A model generated the notes under the pieces. That model was not told the DNA's origin. It was given only the letters and a program-made list of their open reading frames with translations, and ran no database searches. 64,000 bases of DNA from Henckelia pumila (lineage: Eukaryota > Streptophyta > Magnoliopsida > Lamiales > Gesneriaceae): assembly GCF_033568475.1 (NCBI RefSeq), contig NW_027331831.1, positions 6,076,001 to 6,140,000 of the forward strand, written 5' to 3'. Shown piece by piece: positions 11,003 to 23,200 of this stretch (the first letter of the stretch is position 1; the number at the start of each line of letters is the position of its first letter). Made by a program: the position numbers and the translations under genes.

Positions 11003-13311
11003 ACACTATATATCTTCTTCTTCCTTTTTTTTTGGCTATATTTTGTCATTCAATAATATCTTGGTTTTCATTTTCCCACCAAAATTTATGCTAGGAATGA
11101 GTTCCTTTCTCTCTTTTCTTTCTTCTTTCTTCCTTATTCTGTTTGGAGAAATATCAAACTTCAGAATATATGGGCTTCATGTGGGTGAAGGCTACGTGAA
11201 AATTGGTCGAAGAACCAAGAGTTTGATTCTTTCGTTTTTATTATCGATTTTGAAATAGTAACACTACACATTTTAAAGTTGAATTCAAATTAATAATGTT
11301 TAAACGAACTTAAAAATGTTTAGAACGTTATTAATTCAAATTCCAAGAAGGGAAATGCTACATGTACACACTGAGTTACACATTGGATTACATACTACAC
11401 ATAAAATTATAAAATTATCCCTCCACATGATTTGAAAAAAAATCTTTCCAAAATACATTAAGAATATTTATATAATTTCAAGTGCAACGTGTAACCCAAT
11501 GTGTAATCCTCCGTGTACATGTAGCATCACCCTTCTAAGAATTGGAACTTAAAAATCCTGATTCAAGACTCAAGAGTGTGTTTATTGCAAACTTGGATTT
11601 AAGAGCAATTGCATAAAAAATTTCGAATTAACTCTCAAATTTAATTAAAACGTCGAGCATAAACTACGAAAATCCAAACTCAAAGTTTATGTCCCGCAAG
11701 TTTTGGATTTTAAACTCGACGGCTTAAAAATTCACATGTAGGATTAAAGTTGAAGGAAATAAAAAAAGAAGAGAAAAAATTAGTATGAAAAATAGAAATT
11801 AAGGGATTCCACTTATGACAATTTTAATATGTTGCAAAGTGACCGCGCACATCTATGTGAGTTAACTATGATTTTGTGAATGTTATACTAATTATAAGTG
11901 TTGTGATTGAACTAATTTGAAGTAACAGATAAATTCAAGTTCCGATTCTCATAATCAACGTTTCATCTTAAATACCCCAATTATTAACTTATTTATTAGA
12001 TATCACTGATTCACTATCCAAGTTATAAATAAAGGATTTATTGTTTAGAGAAAAAGTACAAGATTACAAATAATCAATTACAACAATGTAATGAAACTGC
12101 CCACACAACCGACGAAACTTGAGCATTGACCCGAGACTTGTTTATCTCGAACGAAGAAACTATTTAAATCTACCTAAATAAATTAAGAAAACTACACACA
12201 ATCAGCATAAATCAAACTTGAGACTAATTGATCTCAGGACCTCACCCTTAGTCATTGGCCCAATGGCTAAGGGCTCATTGACCTATTGTGCAAACTAATT
12301 GGCATTGAATTAGAAAGGGTTAATGGATAATTCCAAAGAAAAAGAATGACCAATTCCGGACAAAATCGAAAACATAACATGAAATAAGTGATTAAGATTA
12401 ATTATCCCAGTTCTAATTATATCAAGAACATATTTATTATTATTATTATAGAAAAATAGAGACAGTTGTCAATCAATGTCAATCTGAGGGGTTACAATAT
12501 GGGAGAATATCTGTCAAAACCAACAATTAAATAAAATAGGCTTGGCGGCCACTTTTTACGCACTTCCAACTTCCAAACTGTTCGTTTTCTTCTTCTTTTT
12601 TCCAAAAAAAAAAAAAATGATAACAATTAATATTTTATGCTAATTGGCCCAACTAGTACTGTCATATTTAATTAATTAAAAAAATAATTATTATTTAAAT
12701 ATTAAATTATGTTGTAACAACCGACTTTCGTCATCATTGCTGACAAAAAAATCCTAAAAAGTAAAGTAAGAAACTGTAGTTAGATCACATAAAAGGACAA
12801 GGCTTCTGTAAAAAAGAAAAAGAAAAAGAAAAAGAAAAAAAGACAAGGCTAAAGTTGACGGCGACAGAAACATTACATTGCTCAAACTGGAAATTATTAT
12901 TATTATACACGAAATGCATAAAAAGATCACTTTCACGCAGCAAAAAATGAAAAATAACATGACCACTTGAATTATTATGGACACCATAATATAAAAATAA
13001 AATATATATGTTGACAAGTGGATGTACACACAAATTTGAATGAGTTTAATTTTTATTTTTTAAAAAAAAGAAAGAAAAAAGCAAAGAATAGAGAGGAAGA
13101 GTTGGATACTACAAAATTTGCCAATGCTAACCACACAAAACAGATCCCCAGACGCTCTAATACTAGTCGGGTCCAACTCTCAATCCCCCCAAAACCCAAA
13201 ATCACACACAAAATATATCATACCATCAATATAAAATGGTCCTATAATCATTTTTAGGGGGGAAAAAATACATATTCATAAAGTAGTAATAGCCAACAAA
13301 AAATGCCATCT
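11003..13311. other. Spacer between the convergent WRKY and PP2C genes
   Basis: The spacer holds the WRKY 3' UTR, the MITE at 11350-11532, short (TTA)n runs near 12430 and 12890, and a (GAAAAA)n tract at about 12811-12843. A region around 12225-12320 faintly resembles a tRNA-derived SINE but is too diverged to call. No gene was seen. Confidence 0.5.
11350..11532. mobile_element. Mutator-type MITE with 9-bp target duplication
   Basis: This 183-bp element is bordered by TTCCAAGAA (11341-11349) and TTCTAAGAA (11533-11541), one mismatch in nine. Its ~48-bp inverted ends share ATGCTACATGTACAC and TTACACATTGG. The centre is AT-rich and non-coding. The ends resemble the element at 6093-6247 (AATGCTA followed by TGTACA), so the two are probably related families. 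Confidence 0.85.
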
Positions 13312-16300
13312 TTACTTCTTAGCTTTTGTTTCTTTTTTGTCTTCTTTGCCGGGCATATACCTGGGCAGGGTCAGCAGAGTGTTTACGCGGGAGACGCCTT
13401 CGAGAGCCAACCACTCTTTCCCCGTTTCGGTGTTCGGCGTTTGGTCGTCTTCTGCTGCTTCCGGACCTTCCCCGTCTCCTCCTGATTCAAGTGCCTCATC
13501 CCCACCGGTTCTGACTGTACCAGAACGGTTCAGCCCAGTTGGACCGTTCTCGGGTGATGGGATATTTTCCTTGGATTTGGATGTCGCGCGTATAGTCTCG
13601 TTTGAGTCGAGGAAAAGGCAAACAGCAGCACAGTCGTCCACCTTGGAAGTTGGATACTTGCAACGCCAACACCTCACCGCCGACTCCACAAGAGTTCGAG
13701 CCGCGTATGCACGTGTGGGGCAGGAGGCGACGATGCCCACCACTTGTTCGTTCGAAAGAACATCCCATATCTACAATACACGTACAAATCAGAATCAACT
13801 TTTACTTAATAGAGAATACAACCTTATGATACAATAATAAAATCAATCATAATCAATTCAATCGTTAAAATCCAAGGGATATAGCACAAAAGCAGCTCTA
13901 TGAAAATAATCTAATATAAGTTCAATCAATGGTAAAACAACTCCAAGTAGAGCACTAGTAGACAGCAAAAATGGGGACACCTAAGCAAACTAGGCAGAAA
14001 AACACAACCTTACATGTCACAAGAAACACAAACAAGACACACCCGAAAAAGCAAACAAAGAGATAATAGGATGACACTAGAAGTAGATATAAAATTGAAT
14101 ACTGCAGTTTAGGGGAATGAAAGAAACACTAGTCCTTACCCCATCGGTTGCTAATACTATGAATTCATCCTTATCGGTGATGCGCCTGTAAAAAATTTCG
14201 GGCACCGAGATAAGACCAAAGTCCTTGAGACAAAAATCACCAAATGCACGTGCCATAGCAAGGCCAGGAGAGTCATTGTTTGGCAGCCACACTCTTGAAA
14301 CCTCAGGTTCATCCTGAAGGGAGAAAACACGTCCTTTACATTTGCGTATCCTCTCTTCTTCAGCTGTAACAGAGGTGGTGAATAGAATCAAGAATATGGA
14401 CTGATATCAAAGCTTATCTTAAATGCTTTGATTTACTCAGAGTTTTGCATTGAAGGAGGAGGACAGATATTCGAATAAGATCAAAATATTATATTATCTC
14501 TTGAGCTTTAGATTGCCCAAATTCCATGATAACTTACTTCCCCAGCACCTCATAGACTTCTCTCTATTAAGGCAACAAAAAAAAAATTTCTCCACAGCCG
14601 CCAGGATGGCTACCACTCCAATCATGTTATATGGAATTTGATATTAATAAAAATTTAAGTGCTAAAACGCCAGAAGGCGAAAACTGAAAAGAAGGCAAAC
14701 AAGCATATACAGAAAAGAGAGACAGAATGAAAAGGGAATGAAAAGCCAGCAACAATAAATGGTTTCTCACCGGAGATTAAAGATCTGGTATTCTTTTGGT
14801 TTTTCATAAACTCACGACTTAGTATCAGCCAATATATAACATTTGATTATCAGACAACAATAAATCTATTATTTGAGAAGTTTAATTTTGTGGTACAACC
14901 AAAATCATGGGTAAGAGAAAGAGCCTTACCTGGAAGATTAGGTTTTAGATCAACAGTCAATTGGACTGCAACAAGTGCATTACTTTCATCTCTCGTACCC
15001 AACACAGCCCTTGAGTCCCCAACATTTCCAATAACAAGATCCCGGCCCTACAAAAGAGCAGATGAATTGCAGAATACATTGAAAACAACATAGATAGGTA
15101 CTTCTAAAATTATCAAGTTGTACCTGTTTCACCAGAGTCACAGCCGTTGTTCCACTGCAGAAGCAATCAATATTTGCATACATTCTCAACTCCCTATCCA
15201 TTACCTTAAAAGCCTTCAGAAAAGAATCTTTCAATGTCTGAAAGACCTCTGAATTCTTTCCAGTTTCGTCGACATCAATGGAAGCTCTAGCCTCCTCATC
15301 GGCAGAAACAGAGGAATTATCTCCAGTGCCTAAACTACCAGTAGTATTTAAACTGACCTCTCTAAGAACATCATCACTTTTTATATTGACTTCCCAGTGC
15401 GCACTTAGCTTAAGAGGAAGAGAATCTCGAACTTGCTTTGCGACCAAATGACCATACGGACCATGCCCATCAAAAACCCCGCAGAAAACCGTGTCTGTCC
15501 TCGAGCCGAAGTTCTGGATATCAAATCTCAGAAAAAATCAGAGAAAGGAAAACTTACGCCAGTGACTTCATACAAATTGGAGCATTAAAAGAATCGAAAG
15601 GCCATAAAGATGATGCCAGTTTAACTAAGATAAATAAAAAAACATGATGAGAAAAAATCTAATCTGCGCAAAAAGATTCAACATTAGTTATAGTGAACAT
15701 TATTATCGGTTTTTCAATTGGATGTGATGGTACAAAACCATCCAGACTATAAAAAAAAACAAAACAAAAACAAAACCATCCAGACTTGTAGCAAACTATG
15801 AGATCTACAATTTCACTTCTCTGAAGCCAATAATCACATGCTTATAAAATAAGCATATATGCTTCCTTTGCCACCTCACAAAAGCCTGACTAGTAATTTA
15901 ACAAGCCCCCGAGGTTGGCATCTCGACCCTCAGGTCTCTCATTTTAACTATTGATAAACTGCAAACACTCTGTAATATAATTGGTATCAAAGCCCGAATT
16001 CTATACTCAAATTCCCACGAGTCACAAGTAGGTGCAACTATAAAGAAAGAGATTATTGGGGTAACAGTTGTTCTTGCTTGTAGAGCAATCAAAACATGGT
16101 GTTTCGGCTTTTGTATGATATAAAATATTTTAGTTGCACCGTCAAAACAAGCTAAACTTTCGATAAAGTGCCAATGATTCCATCTGTTTGTTAAAGCACA
16201 AAACTACTGAGCTAGGACACCTCTCATGAGCTTGTACTCGGTACTACTGGAAAAATGGCTTTAATAAAATGTCAGAACCATGGGTCACGACAAATTCAAA

Positions 16301-17324
16301 ACTTTTGGTGCAGATCAGACAACAGTACATATTTCACCAAGTTGGTCTTGGATAGCCTTTATTGAATAATATACAATAAACATTAACATAATTCCACGCA
16401 CATAATCCCTGATCTTTGGATTCCAAGTCGGGGGGATGAGAAATCTACTATAAGCTTGAGCTTTTGAGAAAATGGCTTCAGTGCCATTCGAAGATAATAG
16501 GAAGGAATTGGGTATGTGCATTAAACAAAAATGTAGCCCATTGTTAACTGTCGCATATTTGTGAAGAAATTAACACCACCACACAAGCCTTTAACCCAAT
16601 AAGTGAAGTCAGCTTGGTAATGCTGTAATGTATAGTGTAAAAAAACAAATTAAGAAACCACTACTGTGAATCTCTTATGCACAAGAACCTTGGAACTCTC
16701 AATGGTGTGGGGCTGGCAAAGATTTAAAGACCCGCGGTTATAAAGGAGAGCATGTTTTAAGTTAAACAAAGTGACCACTATATCGCACAATAAAGAATTT
16801 ATTTAAGAAATCATACAAACAAAACCAGAAAGCATTAGCAGTTTTCAGCCGAGTATAACATCATCAAAAGGCAACAAAGACGAATAAAAAATACGGTTCA
16901 GTACTGTGATTTTATTTTCACAGAAAACAAATATGGTTGAACAGCACATAAACGTTATTGCTGACCTCTCAAGTTAAAGACAAAATTACCAGTGATCCTA
17001 CAATACTTGAAACCACTATAGACTTGATCTTTCTCGTTTATCCTTAATCACAAATATCAAGGAGAAAAATGAGCTAACCTCCCAGACAATCATGGCATCT
17101 TGATTGGTTCCTTTCTTGCCCTGCTGGGTAAACAGTGAAGCAATCTCACTCGAACCATTCAAGAACAGCCGCCCAGGCGTCCGATGAAGTTGTTCTTCCG
17201 CCCTAAAGTCGAAGGATGAATTTCGAGACCCGAGCCTCCTTTTCGGTCCCTTCCTCTTTCTAACTCCAATAGGAGAACCAGGAAGAGGGCTGCCCCTGCT
17301 TTCACCAGACAGGCAGGACCCCAT
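13312..17324 (-). CDS. Protein phosphatase 2C, clade-E-like, N-myristoylated type
   Basis: Five exons (17324-17079, 15513-15124, 15047-14930, 14363-14140, 13770-13312) splice in frame to 478 residues. PP2C motifs appear in order: VFDGHG (DGHG 97-100), GTTAV (203-207), GNVGDSRA (219-226), ARAFGDF (289-295), LATDGIWD ending at 329, and the metal-binding VDD (370-372). The enzyme should be a Mn/Mg-dependent Ser/Thr phosphatase. MGSCLS at the N-terminus fits myristoylation at Gly2 with palmitoylation at Cys4, suggesting plasma-membrane attachment. The DDCAAVCLFL and GLAMARAFGDFCLKD forms match plant clade E as I remember it. An acidic, Ser-rich insert lies between DGHG and the next motif, and the C-terminal tail is Glu/Lys-rich. 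The substrate cannot be inferred. Intron 1 is about 1.6 kb. The start is firm: it is the first ATG and gives the conserved lipidation site. Confidence 0.92.
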
Positions 17325-19902
17325 CCTTAGGGCCCTGATTATATTCAGGATGCACTCCAGACCAGCCAGGCAGTCACACTCCCTATTCTCCGTGGCTGGA
17401 TCCGTCTCAAAAATCCAAGACCAAAATCCACAAAAAGTTCTTAAGTTTCCCCAAATCCTACCCTTTCATAAAAAAAACTTAAATTTCAGCAAGAAAAAAA
17501 AGCTGATGACTGTATGATCCAGTTTATCCAAGCAAAAAACACTCATCGGTTGGGAGAAATTCAGCCTATGTATGTAATACAGGGGCAGAAGAATAAGATT
17601 CCAACCTATAAAAAAACACAAACTTCCAATTAGCCATTGTCTATTAATAACTTTTACATAAAGACAGACGCATAAAAGAACAACAATCACAGAACAACAA
17701 ACTAAATACACCCTTATCTTTTGCATGTAAAAAGGCAAAAAGATTGAACACAGAGTGCCGAAAACAACCAAAACAAGAAAAAAGAAAGAGGGAACACAGA
17801 TCTGGGATAAAAATTGAGAACCTTTAAAGCTTTTGTATTGATGAATTGCACTTCAATCTCTTAAAGGGGCCCCATATCCAAAAATAGACTGAACTGGAGA
17901 TCAACAATTAACAACCCACTTAACATAAACCTTCCAAAACCGGAATCTTCAATAAATTTGCAGAAATGGACCAACAAAAATTCGATCTTGGAGGCAAACA
18001 GAGGAAACCCAAGAAGCTTGACAGTTGCTCAAATATCAATAGATGAATCCCAGCCGGAAATTAGCACTTCAGCCCGAACTCTTCTATTTTATTATCCATT
18101 TATTTTCCCAAAAACTGGTCTGGATTTTAAGAGAGAGAGAGAGGGAAAGGGTGCCTCGAATGTAAAAAAACGAAACGAGGGATTGAATAAAATGGCAAGA
18201 AACGAAGGACGCCACAGAGAAAAAAAGAAAAGATAAAAAACAAAGAGTGGAGTCAGAGAATTGGGATCGCAAGAAAGCCGCCGATAAGACCTTTCTTGTT
18301 AAAGAAAGAAAAGCAAAAGAAGACTTGGTCAGTGTGTGTTTCTGTGTGAAAACTGTGAAACTACTCAGCCACTCATTATCAATTTTTTCATCATATCATA
18401 TATACACACATATATGTGATCCAGCTTATACATATGTTTAACAGATGTTCAAAATTTTATGGAACTAATGATAAATAGATTAGTGAGGGAAATACTTCTT
18501 GTTAAATCTAAAAATTTTAAAATAGAACAACATTTGATGTAATCTTTAAGGACGTTATTTGGTCTAGAGGATAACAAATCGGTACATTACTTATACTTAT
18601 TTTGTTCTCTCAAGTTCTTTAAAGGATTAGGATCATGCATTATTATCTTATCCAAGTATATTGATTTATCATCCGTAGATTATCCATCTATTATCATCAT
18701 CTAATCCATCAATCAAGCAGATTATTAATATTAGCAGATAATGACACACACGATATGTGTGTTGTGTAGAAAAATAAGAGAATGAAGTAGTTTTTTTATT
18801 TTAAAATCAAATTTATTAAATTTTGAAATTAAAATGATAGGAAAAAAAAATTAAATGTGAAGAACAAATGTTGTATATGTAATTAGATGGTTACATGATG
18901 TATTCGATCCGAACTATGAACAAATATTTTTTATATCAAAAATTTTATTTTCTATTGTAACTAGAGATCTAATCAATTTATCTCACAGATATAGATTAGT
19001 GAGACCGTATCTCTAGAGCGCTGTTCATTTCAAAGTTACTCATTTATGTTTTTTCAATTGGAATTTTGGTAGCTTTTGTGGTTCTACCTAATTTATTTTT
19101 CTTCAGGTATTCTTTACTTTTCTTTATGCTTGCTTATATTGAAAAAACATTCCCCTGAATTTAAAAGGTCCATTATTTTCATAACTATACAGATCTTATT
19201 AATTATTATTATTTAATTACCTACACTTTATATGAACTGTTTTCCAATTTGAAACTTAAATGAGAATTTCAATATATCAGCATCTCTACCATATTAATAA
19301 TTTTAAAAAGTATAAAGTAAATATCTTATTTATTTATTATTATTATTTTTGAGAAAGTAAATATCTTATTTATAATTCAACTATAATTATGATATCTTGT
19401 TTGATACTCAAAATTTTTATTCAAAATTTTTCAATATTTAATTTATCGTTTATCCCTAAAAAAAACTTGAATTAATTAACAAACAAATTTATAAGTTTAA
19501 AAAAATTATATACATGCATCGTGTTTAAATAACACTAGTATCTCTGCTATTTTATAAAATTTGAGATGTCTTCAAAAACCGTTTCTTTTCATTTAATATG
19601 CAGACACCAAGTTTTCTGTCCATATTACCCTTCATTTTACTCAGTCCGTGAGAACTTGTGCCCAATTTAAAAAACAAATTTGTTAAAAAGCATCAACCGC
19701 TTCATCTCATTTTCCCCAAAAAAACGAAAGTCATCGAACCACTAACATGTTTGAAAACCTCAATCGCAGATGGACAGCTCTTATATCATTGTGTTCATAA
19801 TTTCACACCTAATGCATGTACCTATCTCGTTAATTGTTTTGTTTTGTTTTTTTGTTCCATCCCGTTAGTAGTTAATAAATAAAACTTCCGCAGCCCGAGT
19901 CA
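17325..19902. other. PP2C leader/promoter and AT-rich spacer
   Basis: Up to about 18350 the sequence is the likely 5' UTR and promoter of the minus-strand PP2C gene, with a (GA)n tract at 18132-18148 that reads as CT-rich on the gene strand. Beyond 18440 it is AT-rich with no gene. Positions 18905-19015 resemble the dispersed repeat described near 63744. Confidence 0.45.
18905..19015. repeat. Diverged copy of a dispersed GAGACCGT-type repeat
   Basis: The segment shares the word order TTTTTTATATCAAAA, ATTGTAAC and TGTCTCAC/ATCTCAC with 63786-63870, ending in GTGAGACCGTATCTC. Related wording occurs at 30705-30760. No clear termini were found. Confidence 0.4.
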
Positions 19903-19919
19903 AGATATGTGCAATATAC

Positions 19920-20164
19920 GCCCACGGGTATAGATGAGTTGGTAAGACCTGAGGTGACGTGGGAAAAAATTCTTCAACGTTGCGGATTCGATCCTCGTGT
20001 GGAGCATATCCCTGTTGAAATATTATGGGGGTATGATCTGGGGGTTGGCCATGTTGCTTCCTCCCTCATGTCTCTACCGCTCGTGCACATCCCTCGATTT
20101 AACTCTCGCATGAGCCAATGGACCTTTGATTCATGTGGGATGAGGTCCATCAACCCTTTTCATA
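19920..20164 (+). mobile_element. tRNA-derived SINE with ~17-bp target duplication
   Basis: A polymerase III promoter is recognisable: a box A-like TAGATGAGTTGG near 19931 and a box B-like GGATTCGATCC near 19984. The body is flanked by AGATATGTGCAATATAC (19903-19919) and AGATTTGTGCAATATAC (20165-20181), which match at 16 of 17 positions. The 245-bp length fits plant SINEs. The internal frame is accidental. Confidence is good for the class; the family is not identified. Confidence 0.75.
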
Positions 20165-20181
20165 AGATTTGTGCAATATAC

Positions 20182-21279
20182 ATTAGGCAATCATTTATTT
20201 TTCTTAAAAATTAACCAATCGTAAATAGTAGGGCCCATTTACATTCCACACATAATACGTCTAATTTTGACTTAACCAATTTCTCCACTCATTAATTAAT
20301 TAATGAATTGAGTGGACATATAATATTGACCATTAGTAATCATGTTCACACTTATTAATTATTAGTTAAATAATTATTAATTAATGAACTTCCTTTTTTT
20401 TTTTTTGAAAAATTAATGAACTGATATATCATTTCATGTGTTTACATGTAGCATGAAAAAAATGTTTTTTATTTTTGAGTAGGAAAGGAGTTGTTACAAT
20501 TGAGTGTTGAACTCGAGACCTCATCCCATATTTGAGACCATGATGCCAAATGAACTACACGTTATGTGACAAAAAGTTAAATGCAAAGAATTGCGACTTC
20601 TTGTTGTTCTTCTCTGTTACGAAATCGATGCAGAACTTAATCGAAAAATGGAATTACTTTACAAATACAATAAAGTTATAAAAAAAGTTTAAATCAATAT
20701 TAATTAAAATGAAACCCTTATACAGTTATACTGACGACTTTTGCTACACTAGTGAAGCTTTTTCAAAATTCCCAAATATCATTTAACTATCTCTTAAAAT
20801 TTCAATTTAAAAATTGATAACTTAGATTTCGAAAATAAAAAATAAAAAATAAAAAAAAAACAATTTTCTTCTCAACTGTTTTTATGGTTCACATCCACGC
20901 ATGGACGGATCCAGAAATTAAAGTTGGGGTGAGTTTGAATTTAATGTGATAAATTATATATTATTACAAGAAAATGTAATGTATATATATATAACAAAAA
21001 AATTACATTATACTATTAAAAAGTAGAAAATTTATTTTTGAGTCCATATATTTTTCTTTTTGCGATTTTGATCATCTATGTTGTCATATTTCAATTTTAG
21101 TCTGTCAGCTTTGTTTTTTGTAATTTAGTCTTTTTTCGACTTTACAATGACATAAAAACAATGCAGTGTTGATGTGTATAGTGTCACACTATGCGCTTCC
21201 TATAAAAAGAGACTAGAATTGCCAAAAATAAAAAACAATTGGAGAAAAAAGTGAAATTTGATAACATTAGGTTGTGTGC
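20182..21279. other. AT-rich spacer
   Basis: No gene was seen. Positions 20450-20575, read on the minus strand, contain a box A-like TAGTTCATTTGG and a box B-like GAGTTCAACAC, which suggests a second, diverged tRNA-derived SINE. No target duplication was found for it. Confidence 0.4.
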
Positions 21280-21672
21280 TAGCCCCGTTTGGTTTCAAAA
21301 GTCAGGAAAAAAAATACTTTTTAAGTGCTTTTCAGTTAACAAGGTGTTTAGTTGACCAAAAAAATGCTTAAATAAGCACTTTTTTAAGTCAAAATTAGAG
21401 CTTTTTCAAAAGCAAAAAATTGTAGCTTAAAAAAGTATTTTTTTAAAAAAATGTCTACCAAATCCAAACGGGACCAAAATTAGAGTTTTTTCAAAAGCCA
21501 AAAATTATAGCTTAAAAAAGTGTTTTTTTTAAAAAATGTCTACCAAATCCAAACGGTTTGACTCAAAAAAGTGCTTATTTAAGCACTTTTTTGGTCAACC
21601 AAACACTTTATTAAATAAAAAACACTTAAAAAAGTGTTTTTTTGGCCTAGCTTTTGAAACCAAACGGGAATA
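21280..21672. mobile_element. Foldback MITE with TAGCCCCGTTTGG-type ends, internally duplicated
   Basis: The ends are inverted repeats: CCCGTTTGGTTTCAAAAG on the left and its complement on the right. They flank 393 bp rich in AAAAAAGTGCTT words. An internal segment of about 77 bp (21399-21475) is directly repeated at 21478-21556, and both copies end in CCAAATCCAAACGG. Flanks GTTGTGTGC and GGTTGTGC are probably an altered 8-bp duplication, which would make it a hAT-type element. Confidence 0.65.
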
Positions 21673-21994
21673 GGTTGTGCTTCGGGTGTGAAAAATGAGA
21701 GTTTTAGTGGACTAAGTAAAAAACGATACATAAATAATAACAAAAATTTGAGGTAGAATACGGCCTAAAACTAACCTAAACTAGATCAGTCCTTGTATTA
21801 ACGTGTACCACAAGTCGCTAATATTGTTTCACGAGCCAAAGTTTCTTCAACATGTGCTGATGTGCAACATCTGTAACAAATTGATAGAAATAAAAGATAA
21901 GTTAATTCTCATAATTAATAACAACTATTGTAGTGAACATTAGCAATGCGTGTGTTATATTATACTAGCCAATGAAGCAAACACGTTATGTGTG

Positions 21995-22097
21995 GGGTTT
22001 TTTTTATTTTTACCATAAATTAAATAATAAATTTCAAAAATAATGTAAAATTAAAATTTTTTTACAAATACCGTAAAACTTCAAATCTGACAGCGGA
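21995..22097 (+). repeat. Left terminal inverted repeat of the MULE
   Basis: This 103-bp repeat pairs with 28792-28894 in opposite orientation. It is AT-rich and ends internally at CTGACAGCGGA. The outermost bases GGG/CCC abut the 10-bp duplication. Confidence 0.93.
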
Positions 22098-23200
22098 TAC
22101 TCAGTACACGTGGGCAGAGTCCGCTAACATTTGGAGCGGATGCTGCTGGCGTGGCACACCCCCACGCCACGACGCAGCATCCGCTCCATTATTGATAATG
22201 GACTGCCCCCACCCACATTATCAGTTTTTTTTTTTTCTGAAATCCTCCATTGTCTACAGCACTTCTTCTCTCCTTATCAATTTTTGTTTCTTTAACATTA
22301 GATTTCTCCATCATCGTTCCTCCAATTACAAATTCGAGAGTAGTTTCGGAATCCTTACAACGAGAGGTTTTTTTTTACACCAATTTTTTGAGTTTTCTTC
22401 GCCGTATCGAAAACATCGTCCGACCACAGGTGGAGCATTTTCACATCTTCCATCACCGCCGATCGTTGTTCAAACTAGCAAGAAGATATTTTGGTTGGTT
22501 GGAGCTCTATTTCAAAATTAAGGTAAATTCGAGATTAGGGTTTTTTAATTTGGGTGTTTTGGTTTAATTGAGTTACTATAATTGAAATATGTTTAATTGT
22601 TGGTTGCAGGTACTAAAAAAAGCCATTTGAAGGTATGGATTGTTTTTCAGAATTTTTTTAAGCATTATTTTGATTTTTTGAGTTTATTTTAATAATATGT
22701 TTTAGTATATATTTCAAATTTCTTCTTTTTTATAATTAACTATATTATATTAATATAATAAAAATTAAATGTATTAATAATAAAAATAGTTATGTTACGT
22801 TAAGTGTTGTTATTATTATTATTTTAATCTTATAATATATATAAATATAGAATTATATATATATATATATATATATATTAAAATACTAAAAATATATATA
22901 TATAAACTTTATTATTGTTATTGTTATTATATTAGATATATACGCATGTGATATTACCTTATTATTGATATACTATATAATATAGATTATTAGATTGAAA
23001 TATATATATATATATAAAAAAAAAATTTATTGTTATCGTTATTATATTAAAAATGTGCAATATATAGACATATATTGTTATATGCATAGATTAAAATTTA
23101 TTTTATTTTATTTTATTTTATTTTTATGTTTTGTTATTTTGTAATTTTATAATATGTGTTTATTGGTTTGCATTATATAATTGTTAGTATATTTGTCAGG

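Noticed and set aside
12225-12320. A tRNA-derived SINE on the minus strand.
   Set aside because: Box A and box B resemblance is weak and no target duplication was found.
15900-16095. A short LTR-type (TRIM-like) relic in PP2C intron 1, from ATTGGTATCAAAGCCC at about 15979.
   Set aside because: The primer-site match is imperfect and no LTR pair or border could be found.
22192-22567. Open frames near the left end of the MULE as an extra gene.
   Set aside because: They lie in the leader of the PMD gene, overlap in two frames, and show no known domain.
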